A stretch of DNA of 64,000 bases from Neorhizobium sp. JUb45 (lineage in GTDB: Bacteria; Pseudomonadota; Alphaproteobacteria; Rhizobiales; Rhizobiaceae), in contig NZ_SLYW01000004.1 of assembly GCF_004343585.1 (NCBI RefSeq), positions 248,001-312,000 of the forward strand, read 5' to 3'. Below the pieces are notes generated by a model that was not told the DNA's origin, did no database searches, and worked only from the letters and a program-made list of their open reading frames with translations. Position numbers and translations under genes: made by a program. Below are positions 19,114 to 26,922 of the stretch, piece after piece (position 1 is the first letter of the stretch; every line of letters starts with the position of its first letter).

Positions 19114-20364
19114 TCAGCTCTCCTGCGTCAAACTCCGGTCCATGTCCTGCACGGCCTGAAACAGCACGGCCGTTCCAAGCGCGATATCGTTGGTCTCCGC
19201 CCATTCCTCGGCGCAGTGGCTGCGGCCATCCTTGCAGGGCACAAAAATCATCGCCGCCGGCGCCACTTTCGCCATCCAGCCGGTATCGTGGCCAGCGCCG
19301 GATGCCATGCGGCGATGGCTGATGCCCGAACCGTCGGCAGCCTTTTCGAGAATTTCCAGTACGTGCGGGTCACAAGGCGTTGCCACAACGTCCGAAATCC
19401 GGATCGGCGGCGCGATCGTTACGCCCCAGCGTTCGGCGGTGCGGGTCGCGATGGCGTCCAGATGCGCGCAAAACACCTCCATATCCTCGCGCAATTCCGC
19501 CCGCGCATCGATCAGCATGCGCACCCGTGAGGGAATGACATTGGCGGCATTCGGCTCGATTTCGAATTCACCCACCGTTGCAGTAAAATGTCCCGGTGTC
19601 TTTGAGAGTTCCAGTCCGGCCTCGCGAATGGCCAGCACGATCTCGGAGGCTGCCACCAGCGCATCCTTGCGGAACGGCATGACGGTCGTGCCGGCATGGT
19701 CGGCACGACCCTCGACGATGATCTCGATGCGGGTGATCCCGGAAATCGCCGTCACCACGCCGATATTGATGTTTTCGCGCTCCAGCACCGTGCCCTGTTC
19801 GATATGCAGCTCGAGAAACCCCTTGATGTCGTCGCGGGCGGTTGCCGCCGTCACGTCGCCGCCCACTTCTGCGATGCCTTCGGCCAGGCTGCGGCCATCG
19901 GCCATCCGCTCCAGCCACGCGTCCGGCCGCTGCCCGGTCATGCCGCGGCTGCCGATGCAGGAGACGCCGAACGGGCTGACTTCCTCGGCCAGAAAATCGA
20001 CGATCTCCAGATCATGATCGAGCTCGATCCCCTTGTCTGCGAGCGAGCGCGCCACTTCCAGCGCGGCGATCAGCCCGGCAATGCCATCGAACCGTCCGCC
20101 TTCCGGCACGGTGTCGGAATGCGAGCCCAGTATCAGCGTGCCACCACCTTTTCTTCCGGGTCTGCGCCCGATCAGATTGCCGGCATGGTCGATGCGGGTT
20201 TCAAGTCCGGCATCCTTCATGCGGCGCTCCACATAGGCTCGGCCTTCCAGAAACAGCGGCGAAAATGCCCGGCGTGTCCAGGGGCGGCCGGGTTCGGTAA
20301 TGTCGGCCAGCGCCTTGATATCGGCAGCAATACGGGCGGCATCGACCGGCAGATTTGAATTCAT
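19114..20364 (-). CDS. M20-family N-carbamoyl-amino-acid hydrolase / amidase (hydantoinase-carbamoylase family)
   Basis: This 416-residue metal-dependent amidohydrolase belongs to the family that includes L-carbamoylase, allantoate amidohydrolase and β-ureidopropionase. Metal-ligand motifs are in order: GSHSDTVPEGGRFDG (His, Asp), LAEEVSPFG (Glu), LELHIEQG (His) and SGAGHDTGWMA (His). The dimerisation lid follows the HIEQG motif. In this operon the expected reaction is hydrolysis of N-carbamoyl-L-glutamate to glutamate, CO2 and ammonia (inference from context). The ATG at 20364 has AGGGAGA six bases upstream. It is followed after 3 bp by the DUF917 gene and preceded by the lyase-like gene 54 bp upstream. 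Confidence 0.88.
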   Translation of the reverse strand: MNSNLPVDAARIAADIKALADITEPGRPWTRRAFSPLFLEGRAYVERRMKDAGLETRIDHAGNLIGRRPGRKGGGTLILGSHSDTVPEGGRFDGIAGLIAALEVARSLADKGIELDHDLEIVDFLAEEVSPFGVSCIGSRGMTGQRPDAWLERMADGRSLAEGIAEVGGDVTAATARDDIKGFLELHIEQGTVLERENINIGVVTAISGITRIEIIVEGRADHAGTTVMPFRKDALVAASEIVLAIREAGLELSKTPGHFTATVGEFEIEPNAANVIPSRVRMLIDARAELREDMEVFCAHLDAIATRTAERWGVTIAPPIRISDVVATPCDPHVLEILEKAADGSGISHRRMASGAGHDTGWMAKVAPAAMIFVPCKDGRSHCAEEWAETNDIALGTAVLFQAVQDMDRSLTQES

Positions 20365-20418
20365 AAAATATCTCCCTGCAGCACGGGCGCGCCATCGGCC
20401 GGGAGGTTATCTCCCGCC

Positions 20419-22056
20419 TTACGCATCCGCCTGCGCTCCAAAAGCACCAAGCGCGAAAAATCCATCGATAGCATGGATCGGCGAGATGGCGATAAGCTCG
20501 GTGAGGAAGGTTTCGGACGCCAGTTCCTCCTCGATTGCCTCCACCTCGGCCGAAAGCGGCCGGTCGACGGTATAAAATTCCGCATGCCGGCGCACCACGT
20601 CATACACCAGCTTGGCAGCTCCACCCGGCCGATCGCCGCAGATATCCATCGCCTGCGCCGCCAGCAGCGCTTCCAGCGCCGCCAGACGTTTCAGCGCCTG
20701 TGTCTGCCTCTCGAACCGCTCAATCACCAGCGGTAGAAACGCCGCCTCATCCTCCATGCCGCCGGAAACCACCAACGACTGCGCGGATACCGGATTGGTC
20801 ATCGACAAGACGCGCGAGAAGATTTCGCCGGCCAGCTTGATGATCGGCCCGAAACCGGTGGCAATGCGTCCGTGCGGCACGAGGTTCACCGGCAGGTCAC
20901 GACGCTGGCCGTTGCCGAGAAGCACACAGCGGTTGAAGGCATTGCGGGCCGCATGCGCCATGGTCAGCGAGGCGGATTCCAGCAGCACCGTCACATCGAG
21001 GGGAAGCGAGCCGCCCGAGGTCAGCACCCGGCCGTCGACGATAACGGGATTGTCGTCGGATCGACCGGTTGCCGCCAGCACCTTGTGTCCGGCGGTCAGC
21101 ACGGCTTCGAAGACGGAGCCAAAAACCTGCGCGATCATGCGCAGGCTGAGCGGGTCCTGCACATGTGTGGCGCTCGGCCATTCCTGGCCGCCGTCCGCCC
21201 AGCCATCGGAGGCATTGCATAGCCATTTGCCGATCATCGCCTCGCGCGGCGTGCCGACATGGGTGACGGCAATCCACGGATCACGTGAGCCACCCATGGC
21301 CGCCGATGCGGCAAGGCCCGTCGCCAGCAGGGTGCGGTTTGCGCCCGCAGCCGCACGTGTCGCCTCGGCAGCTGCGGCAAAACTCACGGAATTGACGCTG
21401 AGCGAGGCAAGACTGTCGCGCGGCGCCATCTTGAACGGTTTCAGGCCCGCCTCTTCGAAAGCCTGCGCGGCCGGCAGCCGCCGACCCTGGTAATGGGCCT
21501 CGCCGACACCGGTCAGTACCGCGCCTATCTGTCCCATCAGGCCGATATCGGCGCATCCGATCGAGCCGGTGCGCCGCACGACGGGAATGACATCGGCGGC
21601 AAGCAGCGCAAGATAGGCTTCGACCAGATCAGTCGAGCAGCCGACATAACCGGTCAGCGCCGTGTTGACGCGCAGCGCCATGGCATTGCGCACGACGGAA
21701 ATGGGAAACGGTTCGCCGGTGCCAAAATGGTGGGCGCGCACAAGGCCGAGGTTAAAGGCATCGAGTTCTTCCGGCGACCATGCCACATCCTTCATGGCGC
21801 CGACGCCGGTGGTGGCGCCATAAACGGGAATGCCGTCGTCGATGGCTTTTTCCAGAATGGTGCGGGCATAACGGACGCGGTCCAATCCGTCGGGATCAGC
21901 CGTCACCTGAACGGTGCCTTGTCCAATGCGGATCAGTTCGGGAAATCCGAGCGGCTGGCCGGTCAGTTCAATGATGGCATGCGGGTCTGCGACATCCTCG
22001 GCCGGACCCTGCTTTTCGGAATTCTTCATGTCATGCACGCTGTCGGATTTTATCAT
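20419..22056 (-). CDS. Aromatic ammonia-lyase-family protein lacking the MIO triad (candidate ergothionase-type lyase)
   Basis: This 545-residue homologue of HutH/PAL keeps YGATTGVG, RAHHFGTG, QDPLSLR and MEDE. The cofactor-forming Ala-Ser-Gly of GS-x-GASGD is replaced by Cys-Ala-Asp in GSIGCADIG (residues 168-170, bases 21547-21555), and the active-site Tyr of QDxYSLR is Leu. It therefore cannot build MIO and should not deaminate histidine by the usual route. Elimination of a quaternary amine such as trimethylamine needs less activation, which fits an ergothionase. Start ATG 22056 has GAGGAG five bases upstream; longer readings add a basic tail unlike the family. It is first in the cluster, behind two stem-loops after ubiB. 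Confidence 0.85.
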   Translation of the reverse strand: MIKSDSVHDMKNSEKQGPAEDVADPHAIIELTGQPLGFPELIRIGQGTVQVTADPDGLDRVRYARTILEKAIDDGIPVYGATTGVGAMKDVAWSPEELDAFNLGLVRAHHFGTGEPFPISVVRNAMALRVNTALTGYVGCSTDLVEAYLALLAADVIPVVRRTGSIGCADIGLMGQIGAVLTGVGEAHYQGRRLPAAQAFEEAGLKPFKMAPRDSLASLSVNSVSFAAAAEATRAAAGANRTLLATGLAASAAMGGSRDPWIAVTHVGTPREAMIGKWLCNASDGWADGGQEWPSATHVQDPLSLRMIAQVFGSVFEAVLTAGHKVLAATGRSDDNPVIVDGRVLTSGGSLPLDVTVLLESASLTMAHAARNAFNRCVLLGNGQRRDLPVNLVPHGRIATGFGPIIKLAGEIFSRVLSMTNPVSAQSLVVSGGMEDEAAFLPLVIERFERQTQALKRLAALEALLAAQAMDICGDRPGGAAKLVYDVVRRHAEFYTVDRPLSAEVEAIEEELASETFLTELIAISPIHAIDGFFALGAFGAQADA

Positions 22057-22071
22057 CCTGTCTCCTCGTGC

Positions 22072-22091
22072 GCGGATCCTACCTGATCCGC
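22072..22091 (-). promoter_or_regulatory. Stem-loop immediately upstream of the lyase-gene ribosome-binding site
   Basis: GCGGATC at 22072-22078 pairs perfectly with GATCCGC at 22085-22091 across a six-base loop. On the minus strand it lies a few bases before the GAGGAG of the lyase-like gene. It could modulate translation or act with the next stem-loop as a terminator-leader unit. No known riboswitch pattern was recognised. Confidence 0.4.
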
Positions 22092-22125
22092 GGCCTGTCG
22101 CAACCTTGTCTGGTTGCGACAGGCC
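22092..22125 (-). terminator. Strong 14-bp stem-loop downstream of ubiB
   Basis: GGCCTGTCGCAACC (22092-22105) and GGTTGCGACAGGCC (22112-22125) form a perfect 14-bp stem with a six-base loop. It begins 26 bases after the ubiB stop on the minus strand. No U-run follows, so it may be a factor-dependent terminator or an mRNA 3'-end stabiliser rather than a classical intrinsic terminator. It separates ubiB from the catabolic operon. Confidence 0.55.
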
Positions 22126-22150
22126 ATGTCGTTCCTTCTTGTGGCGACCG

Positions 22151-23713
22151 TCAGGCCAGCATAATCGCAATTGCCATCAGCGCGATGGCGATTACCCAAA
22201 GCGCCAACCGGCCCGAACGGGTATGCCGCGCCTCGGCCTTGCCGATCGCTTCCGCCGTCTGGGTGTCGAAACGCAGGCCGTGTTCGCTCATCTGCAACAG
22301 CTGGCCGTGGAATTTTTCGGTCTTGGCGGCAATTTCCGGCAGGGCTTCTGCCAGTTTCACCGCAGCCGTCATGCCGTCCTTGAGGTCGGTCATGATCCGC
22401 TTGGGGCCGAGATTGTCGCGGATCCACTGGCCGACAACCGGTTCGGATGCCTTCCACATGTTAAAGCGCGGGTTGAGCATGCGCGACACGCCCTCGACCA
22501 CGACCATGGTCTTCTGCAGCATGATCAGCTCGGGCCGCGTTTCCATCTCGAACAGGTCGGTCACTTCGAACAGCAGCGCCAGCAGGCGCGCCATCGAGAT
22601 GGTTTCTGCCGGCTGTCCGTGGATCGGCTCGCCGATCGCCCGGATCGCCTGCGCAAAACTGGCTATATCATGGTGGCCCGGCACGTAACCGGCCTCGAAA
22701 TGCACCTGCGCGACGCGCATGTAATCGCGGGTGATGAAACCATAGAGGATTTCGGCAAGGAACCGCCGTTCCTTTTTGCCCAACCGTCCGACAATGCCCA
22801 TGTCGACGGCGACAATGATGCCGGCCGGATCGACGAACAGATTGCCGGGATGCATGTCGGCATGGAAAAAGCCGTCGCGCAGCGTGTGGCGCAGGAAGGA
22901 CTGGATCAGCGTCTCGGCGAGAAGATCGAGGTCATGGCCTGCAGCCTTGAGGCTCGTCACGTCCGACATCTTGATGCCGTCGATCCACTCCATGGTGATG
23001 ACGTCGCGGCCGGTGCGCTCCCAGTCCACGTTCGGCACGCGGAAGCCGGGATCATCCTTGGTGTTTTCGCCGATTTCCGAAAGCGCTGCCGCTTCCAGCC
23101 GCAGGTCCATTTCCAGCTTGGTGGTCTGTTCCAGCGTGCGGGTCACCTCGACCGGGCGCAGGCGGCGCGAGGAGCGCATGAAACGCTCCTGCATATGGGC
23201 AACCAGATACATGCCTTCGATATCGTTGGCGAACCGCTGGCGCACGCCGGGGCGCACGACCTTTACGGCAACCTTCTTGCCCGCCACTTCGGCCGGATGC
23301 ACCTGCGCGATAGATGCGGCGGCAATCGGCTCGCCAAAGCCCGTATAAAGATCGTCTATCGTCCGTCCGAGTGAGGTCTCGATCTGGTCCTTGGCAATGG
23401 CAGTCGGGAAAAACGCCATCCGGTCCTGCAGCAGCGCCAGATCGGCGGACCAGTCGACACCGACGACATCGGGACGTGTTGCCAGAAACTGGCCGATCTT
23501 GACGTAGGAAGGCCCAAGCCGCGAGACGGCACGGCCCAGACGCTCGGCACGGCTTTCCTTGATCGAACGTGGTTTGACAAAGATACGGGTCAGCGATTTG
23601 GCAAGCGCCAGTGCCGGCGGCATGCCTTGCGTCGGCAGCGCCGAAACGACACCTTCGCGCACCAGAACCCAGCCCACACGGGTCAGGCGAAAATAGGCGC
23701 CGATCGTGCTCAT
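22151..23713 (-). CDS. ubiB: UbiB/ABC1-family atypical kinase for ubiquinone biosynthesis
   Basis: This 520-residue protein has KxGQ motif GPSYVKIGQFLATRPD, the Ala-rich nucleotide loop AAASIAQVHPA, the invariant lysine in KKVAVKVVRPG, catalytic HADMHPGNLFVD and metal-binding AVDMGIVGRL. UbiB proteins are ATPases or atypical kinases needed for coenzyme Q synthesis at the membrane. Two C-terminal hydrophobic helices (LALWVIAIALMAIAIMLA is the last) anchor it. Start ATG 23713. It is 37 bp downstream of ubiE on the same strand, a conserved ubiE-ubiB order. Older annotation as a 2-polyprenylphenol 6-hydroxylase is probably wrong for the chemistry. Confidence 0.96.
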   Translation of the reverse strand: MSTIGAYFRLTRVGWVLVREGVVSALPTQGMPPALALAKSLTRIFVKPRSIKESRAERLGRAVSRLGPSYVKIGQFLATRPDVVGVDWSADLALLQDRMAFFPTAIAKDQIETSLGRTIDDLYTGFGEPIAAASIAQVHPAEVAGKKVAVKVVRPGVRQRFANDIEGMYLVAHMQERFMRSSRRLRPVEVTRTLEQTTKLEMDLRLEAAALSEIGENTKDDPGFRVPNVDWERTGRDVITMEWIDGIKMSDVTSLKAAGHDLDLLAETLIQSFLRHTLRDGFFHADMHPGNLFVDPAGIIVAVDMGIVGRLGKKERRFLAEILYGFITRDYMRVAQVHFEAGYVPGHHDIASFAQAIRAIGEPIHGQPAETISMARLLALLFEVTDLFEMETRPELIMLQKTMVVVEGVSRMLNPRFNMWKASEPVVGQWIRDNLGPKRIMTDLKDGMTAAVKLAEALPEIAAKTEKFHGQLLQMSEHGLRFDTQTAEAIGKAEARHTRSGRLALWVIAIALMAIAIMLA

Positions 23714-23752
23714 GCGTTCATGCCTGTCTCAAAACCTGCCTTCACCATACCC

Positions 23753-24529
23753 TTACAGCTTCCAGCCGGAATGCAGCGCGGCAATGCCGCCGGTATAGTT
23801 GGTGAAGCCGACGCGCGAAAAACCGGCGGTGCGGATCATCGTCGCAAAATTTGCCTGGTTGGGGAATTTGCGGATCGATTCCACCAGATACTGGTAGGGC
23901 TCGGCATCGCCGGTGATCATCTTGCCGAACTGCGGGATCGCCTTGAAAGACCATTCCTCGTAAACGCGCTCCAGAAGCGGCAGGTCGACTTCCGAAAATT
24001 CCAGAACCAGCAGACGACCGCCGCGCTTCAGCACGCGATAGGCTTCCGACAGCGCCACGTCGATGCGCGGCACGTTGCGAATGCCGAAGGCGATCGTATA
24101 GGCGTCGAAGGAATTGTTCTCGAAGGGCAGTTCTTCCGCATTGGCCTCGACGAAGGTCAGGTTGTCGGCCAGCTTCTTTTTGGTCGCACGCTCGGCGCCC
24201 ACACCCAGCATCGAACCGTTGATATCGAGAACCGTGCCCTTGGCCTGTTTGTCGGAGGCTTCAACGATGCGGAAGGCGATGTCGCCGGTGCCGCCGGCAA
24301 CGTCGAGAAAGCGGTAATCGGGATCCTTGCGCGGGTTCAGCGCATTGATCATCGCATCCTTCCAGATGCGGTGCATGCCGACCGACATGACGTCGTTCAT
24401 GACGTCATAGCGCTTGGCGACCTTGTGAAAGACTTCGTTGACGAGGCCCTGCTTCTCGCCATTGCCGACCTCGCGGAAACCGTAGGAGGTTTCCATGCCG
24501 CCGTCTGCCTGGGTTCGGGTGTCAGCCAT
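23753..24529 (-). CDS. ubiE: Demethylmenaquinone/2-polyprenyl-1,4-benzoquinol methyltransferase
   Basis: This 258-residue class I SAM-dependent C-methyltransferase acts in the ubiquinone pathway. UbiE signatures are visible: [18 protein letters not shown], the SAM motif [14 protein letters not shown], and [22 protein letters not shown]. The C-terminus has the expected [15 protein letters not shown]. The ATG at 24529 is divergent from mutM across a 164-bp spacer, and the gene leads a ubiE-ubiB unit. Identification is secure; activity on menaquinone is unlikely to matter in an aerobic rhizobium. Confidence 0.97.
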   Translation of the reverse strand: MADTRTQADGGMETSYGFREVGNGEKQGLVNEVFHKVAKRYDVMNDVMSVGMHRIWKDAMINALNPRKDPDYRFLDVAGGTGDIAFRIVEASDKQAKGTVLDINGSMLGVGAERATKKKLADNLTFVEANAEELPFENNSFDAYTIAFGIRNVPRIDVALSEAYRVLKRGGRLLVLEFSEVDLPLLERVYEEWSFKAIPQFGKMITGDAEPYQYLVESIRKFPNQANFATMIRTAGFSRVGFTNYTGGIAALHSGWKL

Positions 24530-24693
24530 GGAACTATCCTCTTCTGTGATCCTGCATATCGGTCGATCGGCCGTAGCGAATGGGCAAGGCCCGCACTATG
24601 TTTTCCATCAAATGCGGGCGCCTCGGCGCAAGGCCATGTTGCTTGGTCTATAGAGCAGTCCGCCGGACGTTGAAACAGGAAGTTAGGAAAGCC

Positions 24694-25584
24694 ATGCCCG
24701 AATTGCCAGAGGTCGAAACCGTCCGTCGAGGCCTCTCGCCGGTCATGGAAGGCGCAACCGTTACAAAGCTGGAGCTTCGTCGCCCCGACCTGCGTTTTCC
24801 CTTTCCGGAAAACTTCGCCGCCAGGGTGTCCGGCCAGCGGATCGCGTCCCTTGGCCGTCGCGCCAAATATCTGCTGATTGACCTTGAGAGCGGCATGAGC
24901 GTCATTGCCCATCTAGGCATGTCCGGCTCGTTCCGGATCGAGGAAGGCGCGGGAGAGCAGGTGCCGGGCAATTTCCATCATGCCCGCTCGAAGGACGAGA
25001 AACACGATCACGTCATCTTCCATCTGCAAACGGCGAAGGGGCCGATGCGTGTCATCTATAACGATCCCCGTCGTTTCGGCTTCATGCATTTATGGGCGCG
25101 CACGGAACTCGATGCCTATCCCGCCTTTGCCGAGCTTGGCCCGGAACCGACCGGCAATATTCTGGGCGCCGACCATTTGGCAAAAAGGTTTGGCGGAAAA
25201 ATCCAGCCGCTGAAAAGCGCGCTGCTCGACCAGAGCAATATTGCCGGCCTCGGCAATATCTACGTCTGCGAAGCGCTTTGGCGTTCGCACCTGTCGCCGC
25301 TCAGGGCATCCGGCACCACGGTTACGCCCACCGGCAAGCCGAAGAAGGAGCTGCTGGTGCTGACGCAAGCGATCCGCGACGTGATTGCCGAAGCGATCGC
25401 CGCCGGCGGCTCATCGCTTCGGGACCATATCCAGACGGATGGTACGCTCGGTTATTTCCAGCACTCCTTCTCGGTCTATGATAGGGAAGGGGCCGCATGC
25501 CGGACGCCGGAATGTGCAGGCACGATCCACCGCATCACCCAGGCCGGGCGCTCGTCTTTTTATTGCCCGCAATGCCAAAGGTGA
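24694..25584 (+). CDS. mutM: Formamidopyrimidine-DNA glycosylase
   Basis: This 296-residue base-excision repair enzyme removes 8-oxoguanine and ring-opened purines. The processed N-terminus [13 protein letters not shown] supplies the catalytic Pro and Glu, which fixes the start at ATG 24694 (AGGAAA upstream) rather than any earlier codon. The H2TH region is near [18 protein letters not shown]. The C-terminal zinc finger holds four Cys: CRTPECAG and FYCPQCQR. Length is slightly above the usual ~270. It is divergent from ubiE and followed by rpsT after 218 bp. Confidence 0.97.
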   Translation: MPELPEVETVRRGLSPVMEGATVTKLELRRPDLRFPFPENFAARVSGQRIASLGRRAKYLLIDLESGMSVIAHLGMSGSFRIEEGAGEQVPGNFHHARSKDEKHDHVIFHLQTAKGPMRVIYNDPRRFGFMHLWARTELDAYPAFAELGPEPTGNILGADHLAKRFGGKIQPLKSALLDQSNIAGLGNIYVCEALWRSHLSPLRASGTTVTPTGKPKKELLVLTQAIRDVIAEAIAAGGSSLRDHIQTDGTLGYFQHSFSVYDREGAACRTPECAGTIHRITQAGRSSFYCPQCQR

Positions 25585-25645
25585 TGTTTGAGCGGTTCGC
25601 CTGGCGAAAAGACTCGCAATCCGGGCAGAACCGGCGAAATTGCGC

Positions 25646-25674
25646 GTTGACGACTGCGCCCATTAAGGCTATAC
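25646..25674 (+). promoter_or_regulatory. Probable rpsT promoter (GTTGAC-N17-CTATAC)
   Basis: GTTGAC at 25646-25651 and CTATAC at 25669-25674 are separated by exactly 17 bases, close to the rhizobial housekeeping consensus CTTGAC-N17-CTATAT. The site lies about 130 bp before the rpsT start, in the mutM-rpsT spacer, which otherwise shows no gene. A leader of ~120 bases would result, plausible for an S20 autoregulated mRNA. Confidence 0.65.
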
Positions 25675-25802
25675 GCCGCCCCACAGTTGGGAAAGCCTGA
25701 TCACGGCTTCCTCTATTGCTCCCGAATTGCTGGATGGTAAGGTCGCAACGACCCTGCGCGGCGATGGTGGAGTTTTGGTTCGAATTCGTAGAGAGGCATG
25801 AG

Positions 25803-26069
25803 ATGGCCAATACAACTTCGGCGAAAAAGGCGACCCGCAAGATCGCTCGCCGTACCGCAGTCAACAAGGCTCGTCGTTCGCGCGTCCGTGGCTTCATCCG
25901 CAAGGTCGAAGAAGCTATCGCAACGGGTGATCTGACGGTCGCAGCAGCAGCCCTCAAGGCCGCTCAGCCGGAAATCCAGCGCGCCGCCACCAAGGGCGTT
26001 ATGCATGGCAATACTGCAGACCGTAAGGTCTCGCGTCTTGCCAAGCGCGTTAAGGCTCTTTCGGCCTAA
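25803..26069 (+). CDS. rpsT: 30S ribosomal protein S20
   Basis: This is an 88-residue, Lys/Arg/Ala-rich helical protein: [22 protein letters not shown] at the start, then [21 protein letters not shown] near the end. It binds 16S rRNA early in small-subunit assembly. The ATG at 25803 is preceded by GAGAGG. An intrinsic terminator follows 30 bp after the stop. The position just upstream of dnaA is conserved in Rhizobiaceae. Confidence 0.98.
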   Translation: MANTTSAKKATRKIARRTAVNKARRSRVRGFIRKVEEAIATGDLTVAAAALKAAQPEIQRAATKGVMHGNTADRKVSRLAKRVKALSA

Positions 26070-26098
26070 TACATTCTGCATTAGCAGTTGCGAACAAA

Positions 26099-26123
26099 GC
26101 CTGGTCTTAGACCGGGCTTTTTT
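26099..26123 (+). terminator. Intrinsic terminator of rpsT
   Basis: GCCTGGTC (26099-26106) pairs with GACCGGGC (26110-26117) over eight positions, including one G-U pair, with a three-base loop and six T residues at 26118-26123. It is a classical rho-independent terminator. Confidence 0.9.
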
Positions 26124-26549
26124 GCGTTTCCCTCATGACGAGAATCCTTGTCCGGCTATTTGACGAATTGATAACAAGTCGGTGACATAAAAATTCGTTG
26201 AAAATCAAATGCTTATAGAAGGAAAGGTTGCATTGCATCGATTTTTGGGGTGGGTGACCTGTCCGATTTTGAGTCAAGCGAATTTTTATTTTTTCGCTTC
26301 TGACGCGTCCAGTAATCCCATCATTTTTGAATCCCGTTGATTCAAAAGAGATTCTCGAACAAGGACTTAAATCGATGCCGACTGGACCAAAAGAGTCAAC
26401 GGCTGCCGTTTAATTTTGCGTAAAATTCACTGTTGATCTTGGCATGTGATCCTGCCTAAATGGCTCTCAACAAGAGGCGTGGGCAATTGTCGGGAACACT
26501 GACGAACGCCAAGTATAGAGCAGGGGCAAACCCGTTCTAGACTCTTGTG

Positions 26550-26574
26550 ACGGAAAGTTCAGTTTCCGTTTTTT
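26550..26574 (+). terminator. Intrinsic-terminator-like hairpin inside the dnaA leader
   Basis: ACGGAAA (26550-26556) and TTTCCGT (26563-26569) form a perfect 7-bp stem with a six-base loop, followed directly by a T-run (T at 26569-26574). It points toward dnaA and would end any RNA started between rpsT and this site. It may mark the 3' end of a small RNA or an attenuator about 350 bp before the dnaA start. Confidence 0.65.
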
Positions 26575-26816
26575 CATATAACCAACGGTTGTGTACCGGT
26601 AATCCTTACGGATTCCGGCGCGGTCGGTTGTTGTCGAATGAGTGGGGCCGCATTCCGGCCCCATGGAGAAGGGGACTTTCGATACTCCATGACGAGGATG
26701 GGGTATTTCGGTCGTGTCGCGTATCAGATGCGATCTGGAGCCGGGGACAAGGGGCTTCTGGTAAGTCGTGTTCGGGTTTCGACCCAAGCGACATTTAAAT
26801 AATTGCTGCGGGACGC

Positions 26817-26837
26817 TGCCTCTTACGAGGAGAGGCA
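26817..26837 (+). promoter_or_regulatory. Stem-loop in the dnaA 5' leader
   Basis: TGCCTCT (26817-26823) pairs with AGAGGCA (26831-26837) around a seven-base loop that itself contains GAGG. It lies 86 bp before the dnaA ATG, so it probably folds in the mRNA leader. A Shine-Dalgarno-like GAGGAGAGG inside the structure has no associated start codon. Confidence 0.4.
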
Positions 26838-26922
26838 AGCTGATCGCAATTTAACGAGTTCGACCTGGCGGTACGAAATGTACGGCCGCCGGGCGTGAGT
26901 AATATTGGAAGGCGGCACAGCA

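Larger units (their letters stand above)
26124..26922 (+). promoter_or_regulatory. Long dnaA leader/regulatory region with eight GANTC sites
   Basis: About 800 bp without a convincing gene. The first ~400 bp are markedly AT-richer than the neighbouring genes. GANTC methylation sites occur at 26142, 26271, 26329, 26339, 26350, 26393, 26540 and 26611. Random expectation is about one per 256 bp, so the group of five at 26271-26397 is dense. In Caulobacter and relatives, CcrM methylation of such sites affects dnaA transcription. A terminator-like hairpin (26550-26574) and two smaller stem-loops (26644-26662; 26817-26837) also lie here. No TTATCCACA-type DnaA boxes are seen, so this is not an origin. 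Confidence 0.7.

Noticed and set aside
16137..22056. Standard histidine-utilisation (hutU/hutH) operon
   Set aside because: The hutH-like protein lacks the MIO triad, the hutU-like protein differs in its catalytic loop, and hutI, hutG and hutF are absent while DUF917 and M20 genes are present.
26467..26838. 123-codon minus-strand frame and 83-codon plus-strand frame in the dnaA leader
   Set aside because: Neither has a recognisable family or good start signal, and both cross stem-loop structures.
26124..26922. Chromosomal origin of replication next to dnaA
   Set aside because: No TTATCCACA-like DnaA boxes were found, and rhizobial origins are known to lie elsewhere (near hemE). Treated as dnaA regulatory region.
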